From Candidatus Altimarinota bacterium (GTDB lineage Bacteria > Patescibacteriota > Gracilibacteria > BD1-5 > UBA2023): 64,000 nucleotides of DNA. The DNA lies in NCBI GenBank assembly GCA_028689065.1, contig JAQTWX010000001.1:145122-209121 (forward strand), written 5' to 3'. This document shows, in pieces, positions 50,932 through 61,550 of this stretch. The position numbers were made by a program, and so were the translations under genes. The notes below the pieces were generated by a model. The model was not told the DNA's origin, ran no database searches, and saw only the letters and a list, made by a program, of their open reading frames with translations. Within the stretch, counting starts at the first letter, position 1; each line of letters starts with the position of its first letter.

Positions 50932-51486
50932 TTAGAAATCTAAAACTACGAGTGAGTTACGAGCTCCTGGAACTGGTCCATGGAGAGCGATAACATTAAT
51001 ATTCTTATTTACAAGCTCCACTTGAATCTTTTTAAGAGTAATCTTATCAAGACCCATATGTCCGTGCATCTTCTGTCCTGGTTTTGTTCGACGTGGTTTA
51101 CGACATCCGATAGAACCAAGAGCTCGGTGGAATTTAGATCCGTGTCCTGCAGGTCCTCCTTTGAAGTTATGACGTTTCATAGCTCCGGCAAAACCTTTAC
51201 CTTTGGATATTCCTTCAACAGTTACGGTTTCGATACCATCAAGAACATCGAGACTTACTGTATCTCCAACTTTGAGTTCAGTCATAGCTCCAGTAAATGG
51301 AACTTCTCTCATATGAGAAAGTTTTCCATCAATTGCTTCAAGAACGATTGCTTCATATCCATCAGTATCAATGGTTTTGATTTGTGCTACTTTAATTTCT
51401 GGGATTTTAATAAGCGTTACTGCGACCATTGTATCACCTTTGATGATACGAGTCATTTCAAGCTTTTTCCCGATAAGTCCAGCCAT
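50932..51486 (-). CDS. rplC: Ribosomal protein uL3
   Basis: 184 aa. GLIGKKLEMTRI and RHNFKGGPAGHGSKFHRALGSIGCRKPRRTKPGQKMHGHMG. First gene of the cluster here: rpsJ (uS10), its usual upstream partner, is not present. Confidence 0.97.
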   Translation of the reverse strand: MAGLIGKKLEMTRIIKGDTMVAVTLIKIPEIKVAQIKTIDTDGYEAIVLEAIDGKLSHMREVPFTGAMTELKVGDTVSLDVLDGIETVTVEGISKGKGFAGAMKRHNFKGGPAGHGSKFHRALGSIGCRKPRRTKPGQKMHGHMGLDKITLKKIQVELVNKNINVIALHGPVPGARNSLVVLDF

Positions 51487-51806
51487 CTTAATATAAAGTT
51501 ACAAAAACTATAATATATTATCACAGATAAAATAAATGAATCTACATAGGTAAGGAATGAATCCCTAAAATAATGAAGATTGATATTTTAACTGACTTCT
51601 AGAATCTATATGCATTTGAGAGGTTGTCTTATAGGAGCAACATCATGCTTCGAAAATTGAAAGTGGTGGTATTGTATGGAAAAGAGTCTTCGTGTCAAAA
51701 GATTTTTTGAGATTATTTTCTGGACGAATAAAACTTCTGTGAAAAATCTTTCGTCCGAGAAAATAAAATACTTGGTTATTACTATCCTTATTCTAGATTG
51801 GGTCGA
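51487..51806. other. Intergenic region upstream of the ribosomal cluster
   Basis: 320 bp without a recognisable gene; no rpsJ remnant. A stem TATTTTCT-GGACG / CGTCC-AGAAAATA lies at about 51714-51768 and could end the pilin-fusion transcript, which runs into this region on the minus strand. Confidence 0.4.
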
Positions 51807-53297
51807 TTAGAAGTTTTTTAGATAGTTATTCATAATAGCATCTGATGCTCAAAAATTCTTTTCCGTAATCTGTATACTATCACAAACGGGATATGCTAAT
51901 TTATAGAACATATCTATCTTATCCGAAGTTATATCACTTGCATTCGGTAATAGTCAAACACAATACATTTTCACTCAGAAAGAGTTTTTATAATTTACAG
52001 CCTTCGTTTTTTTATCCAACTGATTATCGTAATCATAATAAGGTGCTGGTTTGTTCCAATTATAAACAAAACTTTCAAGCATATAAGAATCATTGGAATT
52101 CAGAACGGTCGAAGTCTCTCAGAAAGCAGTTCAGAAAACGTCATCTATATTCCATGCGTTCATAATTACTTTCAATCATTTGTTGTGAGCATAAGCAATA
52201 ATATCATTTTGATATTGTCTTGCTACTATCTTACTAGATAATCATAGTTGTGTTATCAGATAATCATACCCGGTTTCATCAAAGAATATTCCGTACACTC
52301 ACATACTTTGCCATTCATCAATAGATGTAGTGATAGTGCTCATTGATTGATTCATGGTAATATATCCATAGGGTTTTCCTCTATATCAACTAAAACCAGC
52401 TATTCAAGACCCATTTAAAATATCAATGGTACTATAATGATCCGCATGAGTTGTTTTTTCAAGTCATGCTCCGAGTATGATAGAGTCGTACTGGTTGAAA
52501 TCTTCTACAACCTTACCAAGATCCCAAGTATTAGTAGTGCTATTAAGCGAACTTGGCCATCCATAATAAACTCCCAACTTTTGTGGCGGAATTTTATTTG
52601 TTGTTTCATTATATATAATACTACTTCCGAGAAAAGCATTTTTCAAAACAGTTCCTGTACCAGCTCCTGTGGTTTTATTATCAAAATATACTATATATCC
52701 TGTGGAAGTGGTCGCAATATCTATAGAACCAGTAAATGCCTCTTGAATGGGAGAATGTGTTCAAGAATCAAGAAGTATACCGATTTTATCACCTACAGTA
52801 TAGGAAAATCTTTTGGAATAATCAATAAAAGCATCTGCATAAACAGAGGCAACAAGCATAGAAAGAATACTACTTCCATCCTCAAGAAATACCATAAGTT
52901 GCATCTTCTTTTTATCTGCTGTAACAGCATAAGTTGTATACATATTTGTATCGCTTGGATCAAGTGTTCCTCCTGCAGATATTTTTGCTATATCTCCTAT
53001 CTGATCTTTTGCAAATCACTGAAAGGCAATATTTCCTCATGACATTGTAAGAGTAGTGCTATTTTCTGGGATCGGATAAACTCCTGTTTTAATTTGAAAC
53101 ATATCAAGTCATTTTTTAAGATTCGCTACATTTGATATACGAGAACTATCGCGTGCCGAATTAGAAAAACTTCCAAGTTGGAGAAATGCTATTGTTCAGA
53201 GTATTACAAGTATACTTATAACAACAATGAGTTCAACGAGAGTAAAACCTCTGAGCTTCTTCGAATTTTTTAAAGAAAAAACATTGTTTTTAAACAT
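51807..53297 (-). CDS. Type IV pilin-like N-terminus fused to a spherulin-4-like TIM-barrel domain
   Basis: 496 aa with about a dozen TGA-Gly codons. Starts with a short leader and LRGFTLVELIVVISILVIL, the prepilin cleavage site (G^F) and hydrophobic helix of class III/type IV pilins or pseudopilins. The following ~200 residues are pilin-like beta (LKKGLDMFQIKTGVYPIPENS). The C-terminal ~260 residues (from KLGVYYGWPSSLN) show GYRGKPYGYITMN, EWQSMGVYGIFFDETGYD and AHNKGLKVIMNAW, as in spherulin-4-like / GH114-related barrels: a surface polysaccharide-acting or -binding domain. The combination suggests a pilus- or cell-surface-displayed enzyme. Domain calls are from motif memory. Confidence 0.7.
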
Positions 53298-53465
53298 AAA
53301 TAAGAAATGTTAAAATAAAGTACACTGAGTAATGATAATCTATTAAAACCTAAAAGCAAATTTTATATCCCAACGAGAATCTCCAAAAATCTTTTTCGTT
53401 TTTCCATTTTTTCGTATATACTCGCTCCTCGTAGTTTCTATTTATTCACTCGTTATTTTCCTTCT

Positions 53466-56318
53466 ATGTCCCACTCTATCGAAGTTATCGGAGCAAAAAC
53501 CCACAATCTCAAGAACATTTCGGTCAAGATTCCAAAAAATAAGCTCGTGGTCGTAACAGGAGTTTCTGGATCTGGGAAATCCTCGCTCGCATTCGATACT
53601 ATCTATGCGGAAGGACAACGACGTTATCTCGAAAGTCTCTCAACCTATGCTCGAATGATCATCTCCTCTATTAATGAGGATACAAAGGTGGACGAAATTC
53701 GCGGACTCTCCCCGACCATCTCAATCGATCAGAAAACCGTATCCAATAACCCACGCTCGACAGTAGGGACTATTACTGAGATTTATGACTTTTATCGACT
53801 TCTCTTTACTACCATCGGAACCCAAAAATGTCCGAACCATCCAGAAATCACACTTAAAAAACATACTATCTCGGACGTGGTTTCTTTTGTAAAACACCTG
53901 GAAGAAGGAACTAAAATTCATATCATGGCACCAATTCCATTCTTCCAAATAGATGCTACTATGGAATCTATCAAACGATATGTTCTCGATAGTGGTTTCG
54001 TCCGATTTCAGATTAATGACACGGTATATTCTGTTGCTGATAATCTTGAAAAAGAAACGATTCCTGAAAATAGCAAAATATCGGTTGTTATCGATCGACT
54101 CGTAGTGAAAGATGAGGAATCCTTTGGAAAACGTCTCCGAGACTCTATCGAATTCGCTTATAAAACTGGGGATGATATGCTCGAGATTTATGAGATTGAC
54201 TCAAAACAACGAACAAGTTTCTCTGCGAAGGCCTCCTGTCCTCAGTGTGGAACTGCACAGGAAAATCTCTCTATATCGAATTTTTCCTTCAATTCTCATT
54301 ATGGGGCTTGTGAGAGTTGTCATGGACTTGGTACAAAGGTTGCATTTCTTGAAGAGAAAATTATCAATGGAAACCTGACCCTTGAAGAAGGGGCGATACT
54401 TCCTTGGACAAACCATGTCTACTATATGGAGATTCTTCGAGCAGCTGCGAAGAAGCATAAAATTAATATGAACATTCCTTATAATAGTCTTTCGAAAAAG
54501 GCTCGCGAGATAGTTCTCCACGGATGTCCTGAGATGTTTGAGGTATATCATACTTTTGAGGGAGCAAATGAAGGGAAAACATATACCACTCACTATGAAG
54601 GAGTAGTAACGAACTTGACTCGACGCTACCATGAAACCGAAGCGAATGATACTTTTATGAAGCGCATCTCCCAGTATATCACTGAAATGGAATGTGAGGT
54701 CTGCAATGGACACCGATTGAAACAATCTTCTCTTTATGTATTTGTGGGAGAAAAAAATATCGGAGAACTCTCGAATATGTCAGTTCTTCATTCACTAGAA
54801 TTCTTTCGAGAACTCCATCTTTCAACCTCCGAGAAAACTATCACTAAAGGAATAATGAAAAATATTGTTGAGCGTCTGGAGTTCCTCTCTGGAGTCGGAC
54901 TAAATTATATGACCATTTCCCGTCGAGCAGGAACTATTTCTGGAGGAGAGTCACAACGCATTCGTCTCGCAACACAGATAGGTACAAAACTCGAAGGAAT
55001 CACCTATATTCTCGACGAACCATCTATCGGACTTCATCCGAGAGACAATGGAATGCTTATAGAAAATATCAAAAAGCTCGTAGCAGTGGGGAATAGTGTC
55101 ATTGTTGTCGAACATGATGAAGATATTATGGAAGCCTCTGATTATATACTCGATATCGGTCCCGGAGCTGGAAAACATGGAGGACAAGTCATGGCCGAAT
55201 GAACCTATACAGAAATTATCAATAACCCTACTTCCGACACTGGACTCTATCTCTCTAATAAGAAACAGGTACTCCTAGAAAAAAGAAAATATATTCCAAC
55301 GGAATTCTTATCAATAGAAGGGGCAAGTGAAAATAATCTCAAGAATATAGATGTGAAAATTCCTCTCGGAGTTTTAACAGCAGTGACAGGGGTATCAGGA
55401 TCAGGAAAATCCTCACTCGTTATGGACATTCTTGCACCACATCTTATAAATGAACTGAGCACAGGAAACAAAGTTACTGTAGGAAAAGTTTGAAAAATCG
55501 AGGGAGCAAAACAACTCGATAAAGTAATTCTCATCGATCAGTCCCCTATTGGTCGTACTCCACACTCCAATATCGCCACTTATACAGGACTCTTCACACA
55601 TGTTCGTGAGGTATTTGCTGCGTCCATTGAAGCACAAAAACGAGGATACGGAGTCGGACGATTTAGTTTCAATACCAAAGGTGGACGTTGTGAGACATGT
55701 GAAGGAAGCGGAGTAAAAAAGATTGAAATGCACTTCCTTCCTGATGTCTATATAGAATGTGAGTCCTGTCATGGAAGTCGATACAATTCTGAAACTCTCG
55801 AAGTCAGATTCAAGGGAAAAACTATTGCAGAAGTACTTCGTATGACTGTCGAAGAAGCTCTCGAATTCTTTACTGCCTTTCCTCGTATTAAGCGAGTACT
55901 TGAAGTCCTCAATGATGTCGGACTCGGATACATAGAGCTCGGGCAATCCGCTCCAACTCTCTCTGGTGGAGAAGCACAACGTATTAAACTCGCATTCGAT
56001 CTATCCAAACGCTCAACCAGCAAAACCATATATATTCTCGACGAACCCTCCACAGGACTTCATTTTTCAGATGTCCAAAAACTCCTCCTTATTCTTGATC
56101 GTCTGGTTGAAAAAGGAAATACTGTTCTTGTCATAGAGCATAATCTCGATATCATTGCTAACTCTGACTACTGTATCGATATCGGACTTGAAGGGGGAGA
56201 TCGAGGTGGTGAACTGATATTTTCCGGAGCAACTCGTGATATACTCAAAGAAAAACGTTCATATACAGGCGAGGCTCTGAAAAAATATTGGGAGAAGAAA
56301 AATATTCGTCATTCGTAA
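53466..56318 (+). CDS. uvrA: Excinuclease ABC subunit A (UvrA)
   Basis: 950 aa. Two ABC ATPase halves: Walker [10 protein letters not shown] (~34-42) and GVSGSGKSS again near residue 644; two signatures [12 protein letters not shown] and [12 protein letters not shown]; zinc modules CPQC...CESCHG and CETCEG...CESCHG. TGA codons at 55200 (AEGTYTE) and 55491 (KVGKIEG). Damage recognition in nucleotide excision repair with UvrB, not in the window. Confidence 0.97.
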
Positions 56319-56324
56319 TCACAT

Positions 56325-57191
56325 ATGCTTCCTTTTCTTGAAGAAAACAAAGACCTTCTCAGATACTCTTCATTTCATACACCTGCAATGGCACGATTTT
56401 TCTTTGAACTCAAAGAAAAACAAGACATTGAAAAACTTTCTGATATTCAAAGGTTTGCAGAGAAAAATAATCTCCCCATTATCTATCTCGGAAGTGGTAC
56501 TAATGTAGTATTTGCTTTCGATATATTTGATGGAATTATTATAAAAAATACTATCAAAGGTATTGAATGGGGAACAAATACAGTAAAAGTTGCTGGAGGA
56601 GAGCTTGTATCTCCACTTTCACTTCAGATATCAAAAACACGAAAAAATTCTTTATTTGGAAAATGGATAGGACTTCCAGGGACCGTCTGAGGTGCTATCG
56701 TAGGAAATGCTGGATGTTTCGGATTCGAAGCAAAAGATGTCGTTCTAGAAGTAACCATTTTCGATATAAAAACAAAGGAACAGAGAATACTCAAAAATGA
56801 AGAACTTAATTTTTCTTACCGACATTCAATTCTGAAAGATACACCAAACTGGTTTCTTATTGATGCTACATTCCGAACTAATCTCCTCTCAAATAATACC
56901 ACTGACCCGAGAACTTTCCGATCTGGGAAACAACCAGGAGGATTTACTTGTGGATCATTTTTCCGAAACCCTCCAGAGGATTCTGCCGGGCGACTCATCG
57001 ATCAGGTCGGACTCAAATGACACCGAATCGGAGGAGTCAAGATATCGGAGCTTCATGCTAATTTCTTCGTAAATGATGAAAAGGGAAGTTATAGAGATAT
57101 CCTTATCCTGCGAGATATAGTAAAAGAGAAAGTTCGAGAGATGTTCAAAATAGAGTTATACGAAGAGGCGAGGATTATAGAAAACAGATAA
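56325..57191 (+). CDS. murB: UDP-N-acetylenolpyruvoylglucosamine reductase MurB
   Basis: 288 aa. FAD-binding YLGSGTNVVFA, GLPGTVGGAIVGNAGCFG (one Gly TGA), SYRHSILK, GGFTCGSFFRNPP, and the C-terminal HANFFVNDE. The GGF-CGSFFRNP stretch carries the catalytic Ser. Starts 7 bp after uvrA. Committed step of peptidoglycan precursor synthesis. Confidence 0.96.
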
Positions 57192-57197
57192 CTTTAA

Positions 57198-57226
57198 AAA
57201 GACCGACTCAGATTGAGTCGGTCTTT
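57198..57226 (+). terminator. uvrA-murB terminator
   Basis: AAAGACCGACTCAG-ATTG-AGTCGGTCTTTAATTTT stem-loop with T run. Confidence 0.9.
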
Positions 57227-57240
57227 AATTTTACAAACAC

Positions 57241-57277
57241 AAAAAATCCCCCATCCTTTCGAACGGGGGATTTTTTG
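57241..57277 (-). terminator. Terminator of the SLH protein gene
   Basis: Stem AAAAAATCCCCC / GGGGGATTTTTT with an 11-nt loop, immediately downstream of the S-layer-like gene. Confidence 0.9.
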
Positions 57278-57313
57278 TTCTTAGTATCAGAGAGTACCTA
57301 GAACTATATACGA

Positions 57314-60300
57314 TTAGTATGTAGTAGAAGATGAAGTCTGAAGACCAACGTTGTTATACTGACTAATCGAAGTGATTGAAGGAGTATAGCTATTAACAGA
57401 ACCAATGTAATCTTGGTACTGAGCGTTAGTAACAGTAAGAGTACGAATAGAATTTGCATTCGTAGAGCTCGTAACTCCATTAAGTTTAAGAAGAAGTGTG
57501 TATGTACCTGGTGTAAGTTCTACCCCAACAGTGTTATTAGAACCTGTTATAGTTTTAGCTCCACCAAATGTAAATACACCACCTGAGAGAGTTGCGATTT
57601 CGTTTGCAACACCTATGCTTGTTCCGAGGTAAAGAGTACCTGTAAGAGTGTTTCCTGTATTCATAGAAGCAGTAAGTCCAGTAAGAAGGATCTTTCCAGC
57701 TGCATCAACAGTAACATTAATCTTATGTTCATCATTTACAGAACCTGCTACTCCAGCGAATACTGGTTTAGAGTTTGTAATAAGGTGACTTGCAGCGATA
57801 GCTCCAGTATTTACAGTAACTTGTGCAGCATCAAGGTATCCAGAAGTAGCAACTGACATGAATCGAGCTGTATTCTGAGCAACATTTGCAACGATAGAAG
57901 TATCGATAGCAGAAGTTACAGCACCAAGAGCAATACCAAGAGTAGCACCGGAAGCAGTAGCAGAAGTTGTATTAAGAATAGCAGCTTTTACTATAACATC
58001 CATGGTAGTCCCCTTAGAAACAAGGTATCCATTTCCAGAGTTGATAGATGCAAACTTAAGAACGTTACCGATAACAGCTCCATCAGCGATCTTTGTACCA
58101 GCTGCTGTGTAGAGACCTACATTAGAAACGATAGAAGATGCATCAGTAACCCCAGTAGCAGTAGCATAGAGATCCATAAGTTTAAGATCGTCATTTGTAG
58201 CATTGAGAGTAAATCGTGCAAGTTCTACAGCAGCTCCGTTAGAAGCAGTAAGAATTTGAGCAGAGTTAGCAGTCGCAACAGCAAATGCAGCAGTACCAGC
58301 ATCATTAACTGTGAAGAGAGTTCCAGTAGGAGCTCCGTTTACAGTAACATTAGAACCAACACTATCAGTCATGCTTGCAGAAGCATATCCGAGTTGGAGA
58401 TTTCCACTTCCGTAAGAAGTTGGAAGAGCAGCAGTTCGAAGTTCTACATTCTTAGTAGCTCCTTGAGGGAGAGTGAAAGAAGTTGAACCAAATACTACAG
58501 CTGATTGAGAACTTATAGATTGATCAATCTTTCGAGATTCCTTAATAACTCCGTCAACGTAAAGGTCAACTACAGTATTAGTAAGGAATGTACCAGTTAC
58601 AGTAGTGCTTGTAGAAGCAGTAAATGCAAGGTTAGATACATTAATATCTGAAAGATTATTGTTAATAAGAGCAAATTTACCAAGAACAAGGTCCTTAGCA
58701 CCTGCTACAGTAGTAGCGCTTGATGCAGCACCGTTATTTGTAATAGTAACAGAAGGAGTTGCAACAGTAACAGTAATACCATTAGATGATGCAAATACGT
58801 TTGTTACATTTGAAACAGTTCGGTCATTTGAAGAATATCGGATAGATGTGTAATTAAGAGATGTAGCAGCATAAACAGCAGCAACAGCATCGAACTTAAC
58901 ATCAGCGTATACCTTAACTGGAGTATCAGCAGTAACGAGGAATGAATTTTGGAAAGTAACTGATCCAGTTGCATCAGCAACCATAGAAGTATTTCCTACA
59001 ACAAGTCGTACTCGGTTAAGTCCAGCTGAAGCACCTGTACCAAATCCAGCACCAGTAAAGTTTACAGTAATGTCTTGAATAGTTACTGGTTCTTGAACCT
59101 TAATAGTTCCAGCAAGAAGAAGAGCATTAGTTGTATTTTTAGCTACAGTAGTAGAAGAAGCAGCAGTATCTCGAACGATAGAAACATCTCCAGTTTGGAT
59201 AGTTTTAGTTCCAAGATCTCCAGTAGTGTTTGAATAACTTACAGTAGCACGGTATCCAGTAGCGGATTCGTCAACAGTAATATATTCAGTCTTGCTATCA
59301 AAAGAAAGAGCAATAGTATCTGAATTTCGATCAACAGAAATAATATCTCCTTTCACTTGGTAAGAACGAGTTCCAGCAGTATAAGGAACATTGTCATTAA
59401 GAAGGAAAGTAATATATCGTCCATTGTATGTAGTACTTGTAGAAACTTGAGCACCAGTTGCCTTGTTGTAAAGAGCAAGATTAGAAACTACCTTAGAAAG
59501 GTCTGAAGTTCCAGAGTTGTAAAGTGTAAGAGCAGTTACAGTAACGTCTCGATTCTGATTTCCGAGTTGAAGAGTAAAATCTCCAAGAACAGAAGTCATA
59601 TCTCCAACCTTAGCAGTACCAGTTACAGCAACAGGAGTTACAGTAACAGTAGAAACTGTGTAAGATGCAGCAGTAAGAGTGTTAGTGTAGAGTGGGAAAG
59701 TTGCTTTAACAGCAGCTGCAGTAGAATCTACAGCGGTAGCAGCAACGATTCCAAACTTATGTTGACTACCAGCAGAACCAGCAAGTTGAACAATAAGATC
59801 AACAGTACTTGTAGAACCAGCCTTAACAACAAGAGCAGGAGAGAATGAAACTACAGCAGTCTCGTCAGAAGAAACAGAAGCTTTTGTAGAAACACGAGCT
59901 CCGTTCATTTCGAACCAAACGTTAGTAATCTCTGTTCGAAGACCAAGACCATTACGCTGAAGAGTAAGAGTCTTAAGAGTAATATCAGAACCACCAGCAG
60001 TAAGATCAAACTTACCAAAGGAAACAGTTGCAGTACTTGGAATATATCCAGTAGCAGCAGAAGCTGGGTTAAGTGCAACTTCAAGATCACCAGCAGCAGC
60101 TACAGGAGTAGTTGTAGTAGTGTCAGGAGTAGTTGTAGTAGTGTCAGGAGTAGTTGTAGTAGTGTCAGTAGTAGTGTCTCCGAAAAGATCACCAAGATTA
60201 AGATCACCAGCAGTAGTATCTACAGTAGAAGTAGTAGTAAGACCAGCTGAATTAGCAGCTACCTTAAACGCTTCTCCACGAGATGCATTGTTGTTTGGAT

Positions 60301-60826
60301 TAAAGGAAGTTCCTTTGTTAATAATACCAGCTGCAGCAGCTGCATTAATATATCCATTCAAACTAGCGTCAGAACCAAGATCCATGAATCCTTGATCTTC
60401 AGTTGTAGGTGCAATACCCTTTGCAGAAAGGAGCATCTTAAGCATTTCAGCTCGAGTTACAAGATCCATAGGACGGAACTTAGCAGCAGTCTTGTTAACA
60501 AGACCTGCATCAGCAGCAGCCTCTACGTATCCGCAAAGATCACCAAGTGCAGAAGTAACATCTGAAAATACTTTACCAGTACAATCAGCAGTAGCTACTC
60601 CTTTAATATTTACAGCAACTTTTGCCATTTCAGCTCGAGTTACATTGTTTCCGAGATTATACCCGGCTTCAGTAGACTGCTTAGAAATAATTCCAGCAGT
60701 AGCAAGTGCATCAGCGTAAGGAGCGAATGTGCTTCCTGCATTAGCAACGAGTGTAGAACTCATAGCAGATACAACGATAGCAGTCACACTTACAGCAGAC
60801 GTAACTTTCTTAAAAAGATTACTCAT
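57314..60826 (-). CDS. SLH-domain surface (S-layer-like) protein
   Basis: 1170 aa. Signal peptide (VTSAVSVTAIVVSAMSSTLVANA) then three SLH domains (~residues 32-90, 91-145, 150-200; NNVTRAEMAKVAV, MDLVTRAEMLKML, NNASRGEAFKVAA). A low-complexity linker follows with repeated DTTTTTP units (~205-245). The remaining ~900 residues are serial beta-sandwich-like domains rich in Ser, Thr, Ala, Val. SLH domains tether proteins to secondary cell-wall polymers. No TGA in 1170 codons. It has a consensus promoter and a ~360-nt leader, as expected for an abundant surface protein. Confidence 0.9.
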   Translation of the reverse strand: MSNLFKKVTSAVSVTAIVVSAMSSTLVANAGSTFAPYADALATAGIISKQSTEAGYNLGNNVTRAEMAKVAVNIKGVATADCTGKVFSDVTSALGDLCGYVEAAADAGLVNKTAAKFRPMDLVTRAEMLKMLLSAKGIAPTTEDQGFMDLGSDASLNGYINAAAAAGIINKGTSFNPNNNASRGEAFKVAANSAGLTTTSTVDTTAGDLNLGDLFGDTTTDTTTTTPDTTTTTPDTTTTTPVAAAGDLEVALNPASAATGYIPSTATVSFGKFDLTAGGSDITLKTLTLQRNGLGLRTEITNVWFEMNGARVSTKASVSSDETAVVSFSPALVVKAGSTSTVDLIVQLAGSAGSQHKFGIVAATAVDSTAAAVKATFPLYTNTLTAASYTVSTVTVTPVAVTGTAKVGDMTSVLGDFTLQLGNQNRDVTVTALTLYNSGTSDLSKVVSNLALYNKATGAQVSTSTTYNGRYITFLLNDNVPYTAGTRSYQVKGDIISVDRNSDTIALSFDSKTEYITVDESATGYRATVSYSNTTGDLGTKTIQTGDVSIVRDTAASSTTVAKNTTNALLLAGTIKVQEPVTIQDITVNFTGAGFGTGASAGLNRVRLVVGNTSMVADATGSVTFQNSFLVTADTPVKVYADVKFDAVAAVYAATSLNYTSIRYSSNDRTVSNVTNVFASSNGITVTVATPSVTITNNGAASSATTVAGAKDLVLGKFALINNNLSDINVSNLAFTASTSTTVTGTFLTNTVVDLYVDGVIKESRKIDQSISSQSAVVFGSTSFTLPQGATKNVELRTAALPTSYGSGNLQLGYASASMTDSVGSNVTVNGAPTGTLFTVNDAGTAAFAVATANSAQILTASNGAAVELARFTLNATNDDLKLMDLYATATGVTDASSIVSNVGLYTAAGTKIADGAVIGNVLKFASINSGNGYLVSKGTTMDVIVKAAILNTTSATASGATLGIALGAVTSAIDTSIVANVAQNTARFMSVATSGYLDAAQVTVNTGAIAASHLITNSKPVFAGVAGSVNDEHKINVTVDAAGKILLTGLTASMNTGNTLTGTLYLGTSIGVANEIATLSGGVFTFGGAKTITGSNNTVGVELTPGTYTLLLKLNGVTSSTNANSIRTLTVTNAQYQDYIGSVNSYTPSITSISQYNNVGLQTSSSTTY
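60120..60166 (-). repeat. Tandem DTTTTTP-coding repeat
   Basis: About three near-identical 24-bp units (GTCAGGAGTAGTTGTAGTA on the plus strand) encode the Thr/Pro linker between the SLH and body domains. Such units can change copy number. Confidence 0.8.
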
Positions 60827-61186
60827 AGAAAACTGTGAGTTAAAAAATAAAAAGTGTCGGGTGTCTTTTCTTCTTTATGTTTCTTCTATAAATAAGAAGG
60901 TTCTGCGGACCGACCATTGGAATAAAAGAGCGATAAATAAGAATGGCTGAGAGATGAATCTCTTTTGCCGGTTAATTGTAAGGGGTCTTGCGGACCACAC
61001 TTACGAAGTTAAAGCTTTAACCTCCATCATTTGCATGATGAGAGGAGGAGGATAATGGAGAATGCTCAATTACCCTTCCTCCTCCCGTCAGTACTTCATA
61101 ATGGAAGATGCACACTTAAACAGTGTATATATATTATTAGGATGTTAAAGAACTTCCTGAAATACGGGAGAATCCTGTTATCAGTA
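60827..61186 (-). promoter_or_regulatory. Long structured 5' leader of the SLH gene
   Basis: About 360 nt between the predicted start of transcription and the ATG. Minus strand contains several stems: a long GGGAGGAGGAAGGGTAAT / ATTATCCTCCTCC pairing, the palindrome GTTAAAGCTTTAAC, GGTC-CGCAA-GACC, and AGAGAT-TC-ATCTCT. Two copies of GGTCCGCA occur. No coding frame is visible. Likely a stability or regulatory leader; no known riboswitch recognised. Confidence 0.55.
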
Positions 61187-61192
61187 CCGGTG

Positions 61193-61219
61193 ATTATATA
61201 GAAAAGCCTGTAAAGTCAA
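61193..61219 (-). promoter_or_regulatory. Promoter of the SLH gene
   Basis: Minus strand TTGACT (61214-61219), 15-bp spacer, TATAAT (61193-61198). Confidence 0.65.
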
Positions 61220-61369
61220 ATGATTCCTTGGTCTCTTCACTCTTTCTTCACGGTATTTTTTCATAAGATATCATGATTTTTCTACTCAAATTACTATTAT
61301 GCTCGATAGTCATGAGATAAAATTCTTATTTTCGATATTCATATAACCCTATGGGAATCCTTTAAAGTA

Positions 61370-61513
61370 ATGGATTTCTGAACAAAAATAAAATCTATCT
61401 ATGATAAATTAAGTCATGCTATTAATCTTGTATCAAAACATACCGGCAAGAAATATAACAGAAAAAAATATAAAAAGCAAAAATGGAATATAAAATTTTG
61501 ATTCTCTCTCTAA
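61370..61513 (+). CDS. Small basic protein, 47 aa
   Basis: ATG 61370 to TAA 61511 with two TGA codons read as Gly (MDFGTKIK, IKFGFSL). Very rich in Lys ([18 protein letters not shown]). Could be a nucleic-acid binding peptide. It lies 37 bp before recQ. The evidence is only an open frame with plausible composition. Confidence 0.35.
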
Positions 61514-61550
61514 ATCAGTATCATATCTATCTATTTATTTACCATTCCTT

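Noticed and set aside
52437..53042. 201-codon plus-strand frame
   Set aside because: Cys/Ile/Ser-rich antisense shadow of the pilin fusion gene.
60120..60180. CRISPR-like array
   Set aside because: The short repeats are contiguous coding repeats for a Thr/Pro linker, with no spacers. No CRISPR array was seen anywhere in the window.
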